From Chryseobacterium sp. E1 (GTDB lineage: Bacteria > Bacteroidota > Bacteroidia > Flavobacteriales > Weeksellaceae), in assembly GCA_019203745.1 (NCBI GenBank), contig CP078104.1, positions 4,092,001 through 4,156,000 on the forward strand: 64,000 bases of DNA. The letters run 5' to 3'. The translations under genes and the position numbers were made by a program. Of the stretch, positions 21,969 to 32,229 are shown in pieces (position 1 is the stretch's first letter; each line of letters begins with the position of its first letter). The notes under the pieces are model-generated. The model was not told where the DNA came from and did not search any database. It saw only the letters and a program-made list of their open reading frames with translations.

Positions 21969-23225
21969 ATGCAAAGACTTTCATTACTTATGCTGTTGTT
22001 ATTATCTGTTGCAGGATCTGGACAGCAGCGTCATCTGGAATTTGAAAATATATACCGTCAGATAAAAGATAAAAATTTCTTTAAAGCCCGGGATATTTTT
22101 AGAGAAACGAAAAAGAAATTGCCTGCAGACTATCTGTATTTTACCGAGGCGGTTCTTGACAATGCATTTAATAAACCTGAAGAGTCCAATCGGAAAATTC
22201 TCAAACTTTCAGGGTTGAAAACTGAACTTCCTGATTCACTTATGCTTAAAATTTCACATATCAAAGAAGATAACTGTATGAAACAGTATGATTATTCAGG
22301 AGCAAAAAATGCTGTAGAGGTAACTCTTCAAAAATATAATAATCTGCTTACGGAAGAGGAGAGAACGGATCTGAAAAACAATCTGAAAATCTGGACTGCT
22401 CTGGAGAAACAGCCCCGGCAGAAGGTCGTAAGAAACGGCAATACCCGCCTGAAAATGAAAAAGGATGTTGCTAACCTGAAAAATCTTACCATAAAAACAG
22501 GGACAGATTCCATGAACTTTATCTTTGATACGGGAGCTAATATTTCTACTGTTTCGGCTAGTACGGCAAAGCGTTTAAAAATGAAAATCATTCCTGCAGA
22601 TATTGATGTGGATGCCATCACCGGTATTGCTGTAAAAGCGGATCTTGCAGTATGTGAAAAACTGACGTTTGGGAATATCACCGTTGAAAATGCAGTGTTT
22701 CTTGTGTTTGCAGATCAGGCACTCAGCTTTCCGCAGATCAGCTATCAGATCAATGGTATTTTAGGATTTCCTGTCATAGAAGCTTTAAAGGAAGTTCAGC
22801 TTACTCAGGACGACTATTTTATAGTGCCTGAAAAAGAAACGAAAATAGCCGGTCCGTCCAATATGGCAATCGATGGCCTTACTCCGCTTATTTTTGTGGA
22901 TGGTAAACATTTTACCTTTGATACCGGTGCTGATCATACTATTTTATATGCTCCTTTTTACCAGGAAAACAAAAAGAATATTGAAGCACGGTATAAGCCT
23001 GCCAAAATCAGTATGGGTGGAGCAGGAGGGAATGCAGAATATGATGGTTTCAAGGTGAATCATACCTTTCACATACTCGGAAAAGAAATCCTGCTGAAGG
23101 ATATCAGCCTGTTGAAATCTAAAATTAATAAAGAAAATGTTTACGGAAATATGGGGCAGGATGTTATCCGTCAGTTCAATACAATGACTTTGAACTTTGA
23201 TCAGATGTTTATTAAATTTGATTAA
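21969..23225 (+). CDS. Secreted retropepsin-like aspartyl protease with two DTG motifs
   Basis: Intact gene, about 418 residues from the ATG at 21969, which gives a clean signal peptide (MQRLSLLMLLLLSVAGSGQ); an upstream in-frame ATG at 21894 is also possible. N-terminal helical region, then two aspartyl protease halves: FIFDTGANISTVS near residue 178 and FTFDTGADHTILY near residue 315. Both halves have the full D-T-G, so the protein could form a pepsin-like active site from one chain, in contrast to homodimeric bacterial retropepsins. Substrate unknown; probably periplasmic or surface. Confidence 0.8.
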   Translation: MQRLSLLMLLLLSVAGSGQQRHLEFENIYRQIKDKNFFKARDIFRETKKKLPADYLYFTEAVLDNAFNKPEESNRKILKLSGLKTELPDSLMLKISHIKEDNCMKQYDYSGAKNAVEVTLQKYNNLLTEEERTDLKNNLKIWTALEKQPRQKVVRNGNTRLKMKKDVANLKNLTIKTGTDSMNFIFDTGANISTVSASTAKRLKMKIIPADIDVDAITGIAVKADLAVCEKLTFGNITVENAVFLVFADQALSFPQISYQINGILGFPVIEALKEVQLTQDDYFIVPEKETKIAGPSNMAIDGLTPLIFVDGKHFTFDTGADHTILYAPFYQENKKNIEARYKPAKISMGGAGGNAEYDGFKVNHTFHILGKEILLKDISLLKSKINKENVYGNMGQDVIRQFNTMTLNFDQMFIKFD

Positions 23226-23298
23226 AAAGAAGAGCTGATACATAATAGTAAAAAACCTCATCAAGGAAGATCAGAAAAGGTAATTTATTAAAATATAA

Positions 23299-23345
23299 AA
23301 AGCTGTCTCCTGCATTTCATTTTGCAAATACAGGGACAGCATTTA
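23299..23345 (-). terminator. Terminator after susD
   Basis: On the minus strand GCTGTCCCTGTATTT pairs imperfectly with AAATGCAGGAGACAGC and is followed by TTTTTATATTTT. It lies about 50 bases beyond the SusD stop codon. Confidence 0.7.
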
Positions 23346-23393
23346 ATCAAATATATTAAAATTGTTGTGCTTTTCAGCTCGTGTTCTGTTTAT

Positions 23394-24854
23394 TTACTCA
23401 TTCTGTTTGATTTGTGGGTTATTATTAATCTCTTTATTCGGTATCTGGAATCTGAATTTATCAGGAGTAAGATTGAACCTTCCGAAAGTATGGTTCGTAC
23501 CCGTATAAATCCTTTCCAGAGGGGTGTTCAGTCGTTTCATATCAAACCATGCGTAGCCTTCTCCCCAAAGTTCTATCCTTTTTGCAGGATGATTTCGTTG
23601 ATCAGATCATTTCCTGATTTTGATGACAGTGTATAGTTTTTATCCCTTTTTGAGGTGATATTAAACAGGATCTGCCTTGCTTCCGCTTCACGGCCCTGTC
23701 TTGCCAGTGCTTCCGCTTCTATATAATACAGAGAAGAGGCCCTGATATAGATATAATCTCCTTCAAAAGGCTGGGGTCCTTAAATTTCCAGCTTACGTAG
23801 GCCGGGTAGTTTTTCGTTTTACCGTTAAAGGTATATTGGGCAGTCTGGCTTCCGTTGAATACTTTTTTCGGTAATCTGTTTCCGGAATGGCTTCGTAAAG
23901 TCTTTTATCTATAAGCTTACGGATTTGTGCAGCCCCGGCATACCCTTCGTTGGTATTATCAAACATTGAAAAGAAAGAAGCATAGTAGTTTCCGATACTC
24001 ATTGTAGAAATCGTATTATGGAAACCCCATATCACTTCAGGGTTATTGATGTTGGAAAATCCTGTAGTAGTATACTCGTTTTCAGTCATGAGCGCAATAC
24101 CCTGTTTACTTTCATCAGCATATTTACCTGCTTTTGCATAATCTCCCGTTTGTAGAAATACCTCTGCAGCAATAGCTTTTGCCGTTCTCTGGTCAATCTG
24201 TGCTCTTGATGGGCGTGCAAAGCTGTCAAGTAAACCGATAGACTCTTCAATGTCTTTGGTGATCTGCCCATACACTTCAGACACTGTTGATCTTGGAAGC
24301 CCCTGGTTAGGATTACTGCTTGTCAGTACCAGCGGAAGTCCCGGATCAGACGGATGCTCTTTATAATCATGAGCATAGAATCTTACCAGATAGAAATAAG
24401 AATAAGCCCTTAATGCCAGCAATTGCCCTTTAATAGCTCTGTTCTTTGCATTTCCATCATTCTGCAGATCATCGAGGAGTTTATTGATGACGAATATTCT
24501 TGCATAAAAAGTAGTCCAGACAATTTCCGAGGCAAGATTGCTTGCGTTGGTTGCCTCATAATTATAAAACATTCCCAAATGCTGGTTGGTAGACTGAATG
24601 ACGTCATTAGACATCAGATCAGCTCCCGCTTTTATCGCCATAATCCCGAAATCAGAATGGGAAGTGGTTCCTCCGGCTCCGTTGCTTCGGAGATCAAGGT
24701 AAATTCCGCCTAATATCTTTTCAGGCTTGGACTGATCATCGTTCAGCTGTTCACCGGATATATCTCCTTCCGGTAAAGTATTCAGGTCGCTGGCGCAGCT
24801 ATTGGTAATAAAGCCTATGGCAAGTGCAGCTACAAAGTATTTTATTTTTTTCAT
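23394..24854 (-). CDS. SusD/RagB-family outer-membrane lipoprotein (1-2 frameshifts)
   Basis: About 486 residues. Lipoprotein signal MKKIKYFVAALAIGFITNSC with the lipidated Cys at residue 20. SusD landmarks: LPEGDISGEQL, ALRAYSYFYLVRFYAHDY in the TPR helices, and a C-terminal half ending with RIELWGEGYAWFDMKRL and FQIPNKEINNNPQI, the usual SusD end. One indel near 23870 and one near 23780. Forms an outer-membrane nutrient uptake complex with the SusC protein encoded directly upstream (8 bases apart). No glycoside hydrolase is adjacent, so the substrate cannot be deduced. Confidence 0.9.
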
Positions 24855-24862
24855 TGTTTTCT

Positions 24863-27808
24863 TTAAAATGTTAATTTAAAGCCTACAGAAACACTTGATA
24901 ACAGGGAATATCTGTAGGGATCAGATACTCCGGTCAGTGAAGCCCTCGGATCATAACCTTTTCTTTTAGACCATAAGTAAAGATTGTTTCCTGTGAAATA
25001 GACTTTCAAACCGGATAAGCCGGCCTGCTGGGCAAAAGCATCAGGCAACTGATAAGAGAGTGTTACATCCTGTAAGCTGATGTAGTCAGATTTGATCAGA
25101 TACAGCGTTGAATTTCCGTTCTGATTGGTCGCTGTAAGGTCAACTCTCGGTAATGCTGCCGTAGGATTTTCAGGCGTCCATGTTTTATCCAGATCAGTAG
25201 AATAATTAGAACCGTAAGTATCGGAATGGAATAAACTCCTGTAAATATCATCATAGCCGTATCCTCCAAACTGATAGGCAAAATTGACTGCAAGATTGAA
25301 TCTTTTATAAGTCACATCCGTTCCGAATCCTCCGTATACCTTCGGAATTGCAGATTTTCCTGTATTATAATCGGTTGCTTCCTTGTAATTGTTGGTGATA
25401 ACTCTTTCCTGCTGTTGAGTAACCGGATTGATGACGGTTCGGTACCACAGTGCATCCCCGTTATCAGGGTTTACTCCCGCAAACTCCTTCAGATAGTAGG
25501 TATACCGGTCTCCACCTTCAGTAAGGATAAATAAACCTGTAACGAGACCCGTGTTTCTTTGTTCGGCAGGTAACCGTGTAATCTTATTTTTATAGTGGGT
25601 TGCGTTGGCATACACACTCCATTGAAACTGTTCCGTGCGGAAAATATCAACGTTGATATTGGCCTGTACTCCCCGGTTAGTCATATCACCGATGTTTCCG
25701 TATTTCACATAAGATCCGGCATTGGAAGGAGGAAGAGGAAGCGTATAGATCATGTCAGACACTTTTCTTTCAAAATAATCTGCATTCAGCGTTATTCTGT
25801 TTTTCAAAAGAGAAATCTCAAATCCTGCGTTCAGATTTTTGGAAGTTTCCCATTTCAGGTCTTTATTTCCCTGCTTTTTAAGGGATAAAACCGGTTTGCC
25901 ATCACCAAAATTATTGATTCCGTAGATGTCCTGGTATGCATAATAGTCTCTGTTAGTACCATCCAGAAGGATATTATCATTACCCTGCTGTCCGTAAGAC
26001 GCTTTCAGTTTTAAAGAACTGATCACACTGTTGTCCTTAAGAAAATCTTCTTTTGCTACATTCCATGCGGCACCCAACCCATAAAAATTCCCCATCTGCT
26101 TTCAGGTGAAAATACGGACGAACCGTCTCTTCTGATGTTGGCATTAAAGAAATATTTTCCGTCATAATTATAAAGCAGCCTCGAAAAATACCCTTCTACA
26201 GCATATTCATAGCCGTTTCCTGACAGATCTGTGATCTTTACGGCATTATCAAAAGAATGTGAGTCTGGTAATAAAAGCTGCTGCTTCGTTCCTGAAAAAC
26301 CTTCATTTTTATTTTGTTCAGCTCATGTCCAATCAGAATGTTGAAATTATGGTTCCCAGCTTCTTCTGATAAGTAAGCAATTGCTGATGATTCAGAGTGT
26401 ATTTGAATATTGATCCCTGGGTAATTGTTCCGCCTACAGAAGAAGAGGTTCCTCCTTCCGTATTTCCGAACTGAAGATTTTTTACATTTTCAAGATACGC
26501 TCCAAAATTATAGGTAAAGTCCAGTCCTTTAATAATCTCATAATTTAATCCAAGATTAAGGTGTGATATTGCTTACCGTCTGAGATTTATCCTTTTGTAG
26601 ATTACCTACCGGATTTTCAAAAACCGCATATGACCTTGTGGCTCCGTTTGGGCCTTGTCCGTCTCCATAATCATACAATGCATTTCCATGGCTGTCGTAT
26701 AATCTCTGGTAATTATCATCTCTGAGAAATACCGGGTAAAAGGAGATATATTTCTGGCAAACTGGAAAGGATTGGAAAAGCCACCTGTTTCCCGAAATCC
26801 TGCTTGCTGTATGTGTAAGACAGGGCACTCGTCAGTTTTAATTTTGATGTGATGGAATAATCTACATTAGACCTTATTCCAAATCTCTCAAATCCGGAGG
26901 AGATCAGATACCCTTTATCATCCAGATAATTAAGAGAAGTGTATGATTTTACCTGATCACCATTGGCATTGATTCCTAAGGTTGCTTCCTTCTTAAAGCA
27001 GGTCTGAAAAGCAGTTTTTTCCAGTTATCCTGATAGAGAAGCTGTGCATCGGGATTAAAATTACCGTCTTTTCCGATCAGTTGGCTGAAAGGTACATTAT
27101 AAGCATTGTATCCCAATCTGTTAAGTGCAGCCAGACCCACATCATGAGGGGTATTACCGGAAGGAACAGCTCCCGGCTGTTTTAATCTTGCGATTTCCCC
27201 GATTCTCCCCTGTTATAAAAAGCTGTATAATAATCCTGTGGGGAAGTAAAAACGGAATAGTCCTGTATAGATCTGAAATTCACTCCGGTTCTCACATCAG
27301 CTTCAATGCTCAGCCCTTTATTTTTTCCCCGTTTGGTATTTACGATAATAACCCCGTTGGCTCCTCTTGACCCATACAGAGCATTGGATGACGCATCTTC
27401 AAGGAAAGAAATACTTTCAATATCTGATGCAGCGATACTGTTCAGGTTTCCGCTATAAGGGATACCGTCCAGTACAATAAGCGGATCGCTGGATGCATTG
27501 ATGGAACCTATTCCTCTCATTCTGATGGTGGGTTGTGAACCTGGTTGTCCGGAAGAGATCACCTGTACTCCGGCCACTTTACCTCCAATTCCCTGAAGGA
27601 TATTCCCATTTTGAAGGGTAGATAGATCCTTGGCTTTCAGAGACTGTACAGATCCTGTTATTTTTCTTCTTTTTCTGCTTTCCGAAAGCGACCACCACCA
27701 CTTCTTTGATGGACGTCTCTTTCGAAAGACTGTCTTTGGTCTGTGCAAAGGCATATTGTGCAGACAGAACCACAGCCAATACACCAATTTTGCATTGTTT
27801 TTTCTCAT
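24863..27808 (-). CDS. SusC/RagA-family TonB-linked outer-membrane protein (about 7 frameshifts)
   Basis: About 980 residues. Start at 27808: after restoring an A in the AAAAAA run it reads MRKKQCKIGVLAVVLSAQYAFAQ, a signal peptide. The TonB box/plug region follows (ETSIKEVVVVAFGKQKKKKITGSV; GVQVISSGQPGSQPTIRMRG; IPYSGNLNSIAASDIESI; LYGSRGANGVIIVNTKRG). The beta-barrel ends in SVSVGFKLTF with a terminal Phe. There is no CarboxypepD_reg-like domain ahead of the plug, so this is a short SusC. Indels cluster at about 27800, 27660, 27200, 27000, 26820, 26560 and 26100. Partner of the downstream SusD. Confidence 0.9.
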
Positions 27809-28006
27809 TATATTAATCTTAGGTTTAAAATTGAATGTGTGTATTACTGCCGGTCTCTGCGAATGAAAGAAAACAATTCCCTGCCTCCTTTTTCAGGGAG
27901 GTTGTGAAAGGTAAAACGTTAAAAAATTACAGGAGAGTATCCGGATTAAAGAAGTCTGGAATGATTTACTTTAATTCCTACAGTAATGATAGTATTTGCT
28001 TGAAAG

Positions 28007-28159
28007 TTATGACATCATCATTGGGCACATCATATCAGAACACATGTATTTGGAAATAAGATTGTGTTGTGAAAAAGCAGGCGCTGCAGAACACGTTTGT
28101 TGAGCAGGTAACGCAGCCTTGATGGTGCATAGGTAAGAATCAAAGTTGTTCTTATTCAT
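28007..28159 (-). CDS. Possible Met/Cys-rich leader peptide upstream of susC
   Basis: A 50-residue frame on the same strand as susC/susD, about 200 bases upstream of susC. It starts MNKNNFDSYLCTIK and ends with a dense sulfur-amino-acid tail (KYMCSDMMCPMMMS: six Met and two Cys in the last 14 residues). An upstream AT-rich region contains TTTG, 19 bases, TAAACTTT (28166-28196, minus strand), only loosely like a promoter. Whether it is translated is unproven; a leader that senses sulfur amino acids is an inference from its composition and position. Confidence 0.4.
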   Translation of the reverse strand: MNKNNFDSYLCTIKAALPAQQTCSAAPAFSQHNLISKYMCSDMMCPMMMS

Positions 28160-28645
28160 GAGAATAAAGTTTATATATTTTTTTAACTGGGTCAAAATTA
28201 TTTAATAATTCATAAAACTTTGTTAAAAGAGGGTATGAGAAATATCATACAAGTCTACTGATTTAGTAGGGTAATTGAATTGATGAATTTAATGTGTTGA
28301 TTATTAATATTTTATTGTTTATTCGAGTGCTGTGATTATTTAAAATTTCAGTTATGAATAAAAGTTAATAACATTAGTCTATTGTTTTTATAGACTTTTT
28401 GTTTATTTTATATCACTGATTTGTTGTTTTTACTGATTTTATTCTTTTATGTTGGAGATTGCATTATTGTTTTGGGAAGAATGAAATTTTCTTTATTCAT
28501 TTATGCTAAACCGTAAAGTATACCAGGAAAAGAAATGTAAATTTGCGGCCTGAAAAATATGATAACAGGCTTGTTCGGTTCCTGAACAGATCTTGAACAT
28601 ATTTGAAGCCACCATTATCCGAATAGAATTTAAGAAAAAAACAAA
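28160..28645. other. AT-rich intergenic region
   Basis: Upstream region shared by the leftward susC transcript and the rightward phospholipase-D-like gene. Very T-rich between 28200 and 28500. No coding frame, terminator or repeat that I can support. Confidence 0.4.
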
Positions 28646-29453
28646 GTGTATTACAGAGAACACAAAAATATTATTTTAAAATTGATACCGAAAATAAAGA
28701 AGGTGTTGAAGTCTTTGTTGGGCAAAACGCAGGAAACCAGTTGAATAAGGATATCCTGAATGCACAGGAAGAAGTTTTGATCATTTCGCCTTATATTGAT
28801 GAATCTAAAGTAGATGATCTCCTGATGCTGAAGAATAGAGCGGTGAATGTGAGACTGGCATTCAGTGATCTGCGGCCGGAGCAATATGAAGATGTACTCC
28901 GGAAGCTTATTCATCAGCACAAGGTAACAGATGTAAAGAAAAAGAAAGAAGGGAAAGCCTGAAAAGTATTTATTTTCTGACTGCCATAGCTTTGTTGTGC
29001 CTGGGGATCATTTCGTTGGCCTATTTTGGTATTCATATTATTGATGACCTCATCAATGCCAATAATTTCTTTGCTCTCCTGATTTCGGTTGTCTCTCTTT
29101 ATGGGTTTTACCTGTGCTGGGAAAAGAAAACCGAAGTGGAAAAAATGGAGATTTACAAATACCATTACTCTGAAAACCTGAACTTTAAATTTATCCGTAA
29201 TAACCGCTATGAAAGTAAATTCCTGCATTCAAAGATTTATGTGATCGATAGGAGAGTAGCTTACCTCGGATCATTGAACTATACCAAGAGCGGATTTACC
29301 ACCAATTTTGAATCCCGGATCAGAATTACACAGAAGGAAAAAGTAAATGAGCTCATCCATTTTGTTCATGATATTTTTGAAGATAACGTTAATCTTAAGA
29401 AACATGAACTTTTTTATCTTGGCAAAAGAGTTTACAGAGAAGAACTGTATTGA
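28646..29453 (+). CDS. Membrane phospholipase-D-like protein with one HKD motif (2 frameshifts)
   Basis: About 270 residues. I place the start at the GTG at 28646: with one A restored in the run near 28665 it reads MYYREHKKYYFKIDTENKEG and joins VEVFVGQNAGNQL. A first PLD-like half without an HKD motif (EEVLIISPYIDESKV) is followed by two transmembrane segments (SIYFLTAIALLCLGIISL and FFALLISVVSLYGFYL), then the second half with the full motif LHSKIYVIDRRVAYLGSLNYTKSG (HxKxxxxD...GSxN). One HKD implies dimerisation for catalysis. Reaction unknown: phosphodiester cleavage or phospholipid transfer. An indel lies near 28953. Confidence 0.72.
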
Positions 29454-29814
29454 TCACTCATCATTTAATCTGCAATTTTGAATTAAAAAAATTAATACAA
29501 TAATTATTCTGCGGCATTATCAGGTTTAAGAAATTTTTTTAATTTTAACAAAATAAATGAATCAGGTGGTTTGTTGGCAAAAAGCTTTCTAAGGCGTTTT
29601 TATCATCACTATTCTCTACATTTAATGATATGACTTCTATCCTGATCTTACGATCACCGGTCCTGATCATATCTTATATGCTGATCTTTTATTCTAAATC
29701 AATACTTCTTTTTACCAGAAAAATTAATTATATTTTTGGAAATTATTGTATTTATAGGGTCAATTGTTCATAAACATTAAGAATGATTGATCGTATTAAT
29801 CTAACACAATATTT
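29454..29814. other. Intergenic region
   Basis: AT-rich. Presumed promoter of the adenosine deaminase gene; nothing else recognised. Confidence 0.4.
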
Positions 29815-31322
29815 ATGATGAGAAAATATTTAACGTATATATTACTTTTGGGATTCCCGCTATTGGGAGCTCAGAATAAAGGAAATCAAAATTCTGATTA
29901 TCAAAAGAGCTGGACCTCACTGGAACAGCAAAATGAGGCCGTTGCCTTTGATGCAGATCTGACATTGTCTGATGCTGAAAAAGCATTGGATCATAAACTG
30001 TCCGGATTAAGGCAACAGATTATGAGTGATGCGAAAGACAAAAAAATACCTTTATACAACCTGTCTTTCAACGAAATAAAACCGATGATCGAAAGCAGCA
30101 AATTGTTTGACGTCATCCGATCAATGCCTAAAGGAGGTCTGCTGCATACCCACAGCGGAGGGTTTACCGATGTGAAATGGGTGATAGCGACCGCAAGAAA
30201 ATATAGAGAATGCTATGTTTATAATCAAAAAGATCAAGGAGACTATATTTATGGTCAGCTGGCTTTTTTGAGAAAGGAAAAGTACCCGGCGGTTTTGTGA
30301 GCCTTGATCAGAAACTGACCTCTAATCCTGGTTTTGAAAAGGAATTGCAGGATCTTCTCATCCTGAAGCGTGATAATTTATGTTCTTATACCGATTACTG
30401 GATTGAATTCGAGAAACGTTTTCAGCGTATTAATCTGTTGCTGCCTTATCGTCCGTTTTTTAAAGAATATTATCTGAAAGGCTTTCAGGACCTTGTAAAA
30501 GATCATGTACAGCATGTTGAGATCAGATATATCTTTGGTGATCTTTACGATTTTCAGCACGGAAAATATTCTTCAAAAACAGCCATTACAGATTTGCAGG
30601 ATATTGTTAAACAGATTCGTCAGACCCATCCTCAGTTCACCCTGAAGTTAATTTATTCAAGCTTTAAGTTTTTAGGACAGGATGAAGTGGAAAAGCAACT
30701 TGAAACAGCTTTTGAGTTCAAAAAGGAATATCCGGATCTTATTTCGGGATTTGATTTGGTGGCAGATGAAGCTACCGGTAAACGTATTAATTATTTCCAG
30801 GGAAACTGGACCCAACTGAAAGAACTTTCTAAAAAATACGGAGTAGAAATGCCGCTTTTCCTGCATGCCGGTGAAAGTAATTCGGTATCGAATAAAAATG
30901 TTCTGGATATTGCTTTGCTGAATAACCAAAGAATCGGACATGGTCTGAATCTGATTTATTTTCCGAAAACAATGGAACTGATCAGAAAACAGAATAAATT
31001 GGTTGAGGTAAGCCCTATCAGTAACCAGGTTCTTGGATATGTGAGTGATCTTAGAAATCACCCGGCGAGAGTTTTATTAAGTAACGGGGTACAGTGCTCC
31101 ATCAGCAGCGATGATCCGTCAGTCTATGGATACGAAGGACTCAGCTACGATTTCTGGATGGCTTTTGTGTATTGGGAATTAGATGTAAAAGCGATGAAAA
31201 AACTTGTTTTCAACTCAATCAATTACTCGTCTCTGAATGCCAGTGAAAAGAAACAGGCTGTTGAATACCTGAATAAACAATGGGAAGATTTTATTAAGAA
31301 GCAAACTGGCGGAAAATTTTAA
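29815..31322 (+). CDS. Secreted adenosine deaminase, ADGF/CECR1-like (1 frameshift)
   Basis: About 502 residues. Signal peptide MMRKYLTYILLLGFPLLGAQ (two adjacent ATG codons at 29815 and 29818). Metal and substrate motifs of the adenosine/AMP deaminase family: GGLLHTHSGGF (zinc-binding HxH), FLHAGESNS, QRIGHGLNLI, and ISSDDPSVYG (two Asp). The long N-terminal region before HTH resembles that of secreted ADGF/CECR1 enzymes. It would deaminate adenosine to inosine in the periplasm or outside. One indel near 30290. A terminator follows. Confidence 0.85.
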
Positions 31323-31339
31323 TATCCATAAAAGTCAAA

Positions 31340-31370
31340 AATCGGAATTTGAATAATTCCGATTTTTTTG
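31340..31370 (+). terminator. Terminator after the adenosine deaminase gene
   Basis: AATCGGAATT, 5-base loop, AATTCCGATTTTTTTG. Confidence 0.9.
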
Positions 31371-31520
31371 TAATCATGCGTTTGGACCTCTTTCTCGCCT
31401 TTGGAGTTCAGAGCTTCTTTTAATTAATACCTTGAGGAACGGGAATATAGATTGAAAAATCATGAGTATTTAATGCCGGCTAAAAGTAAAAATATCGTAC
31501 TTTCGCAATCCAAATTAAAT

Positions 31521-31637
31521 ATTTTAATAATGAATCAATAAAAGATGACGTTTCACCAACCGCTTACAGATTTTATATTTTTGAAAATAAGGATGATAAG
31601 ACTCCCTATGCTATAGGAGTTCTTGAAACACTGTAAG
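31521..31637 (+). pseudogene. Probable gene remnant
   Basis: With one frame switch this reads DDVSPTAYRFYIFENKDDKTPYAIGVLETL and stop: protein-like composition but only about 38 codons. A TACTTTCG box lies just upstream (31498-31505). It may be a truncated gene or the end of a small hypothetical gene. Family not recognised. Confidence 0.3.
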
Positions 31638-31742
31638 AAATCTTTTGAATGACTGTTAGATAAGAGCATTGATTGTAAAATTGATGCTTTTTTTTTTGTG
31701 AAGTTATATCAAAATAATGGGAACGAAAGCTTTGGTACAAAA

Positions 31743-31770
31743 AACTCCGAAGTTGAAAGACTTCGGAGAG
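31743..31770 (-). terminator. Terminator closing the leftward eCIS operon
   Basis: On the minus strand CTCCGAAGT, 6-base loop, ACTTCGGAG followed by TTTTTTG, just beyond the stop codon of the candidate immunity gene. Confidence 0.9.
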
Positions 31771-31780
31771 ATAAGGTGAA

Positions 31781-32218
31781 CTAGTTGATTTGATCTAATA
31801 TATCAGTAGGAATGTAATCCGTTGGACTTCCATATTTGCCAACCCAAGTTTTATCAGGTAAGTAAGTTTCTACCTCAATATAGTCGAATATACTAATGTA
31901 TTCTTTTTTATCAAAATCAATAAAAAATGTGATTTCAGAATACTCTCCTGTGAAGTTTTCAATAATACTTTTTACGTCAGATAGAGAAATCTTATCTTCA
32001 GTAATAGATGTAAAAAAGAGATCTACTTTATCATCGGTTACATTTAATGCACCATCTCTAAAATTTTGACGAGAAATATCCTGTAATATTGATGGACTAT
32101 ATTTTTCGTAATTTAAAATCCACCATGCAATTGGCATTAAATAAAATTGATATTTATCTTTGTGTTTTATGCAGCCTAGTAAGTAATTTTCATCTAATCT
32201 TTGTTTTATATTTTTCAT
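31781..32218 (-). CDS. Acidic protein, candidate immunity partner of the upstream toxin-like protein
   Basis: Intact, 145 residues, rich in Asp, Glu, Tyr and Ile, no signal peptide or membrane segment. It starts 11 bases after the stop of the large effector-like protein and is the last gene of the leftward eCIS operon, followed by a terminator. Small size, acidity, lack of catalytic motifs and position directly after a polymorphic-toxin-like C-terminus are the usual signs of an immunity protein. I do not recognise a named immunity family; the role is inference. Confidence 0.6.
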   Translation of the reverse strand: MKNIKQRLDENYLLGCIKHKDKYQFYLMPIAWWILNYEKYSPSILQDISRQNFRDGALNVTDDKVDLFFTSITEDKISLSDVKSIIENFTGEYSEITFFIDFDKKEYISIFDYIEVETYLPDKTWVGKYGSPTDYIPTDILDQIN

Positions 32219-32229
32219 ATAATTTTAAT

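Noticed and set aside
22328..22681. Leftward gene within the aspartyl protease
   Set aside because: Antisense shadow of an intact gene.
27835..28059. Rightward small gene upstream of susC
   Set aside because: No coding signature; it overlaps the susC leader region on the opposite strand.
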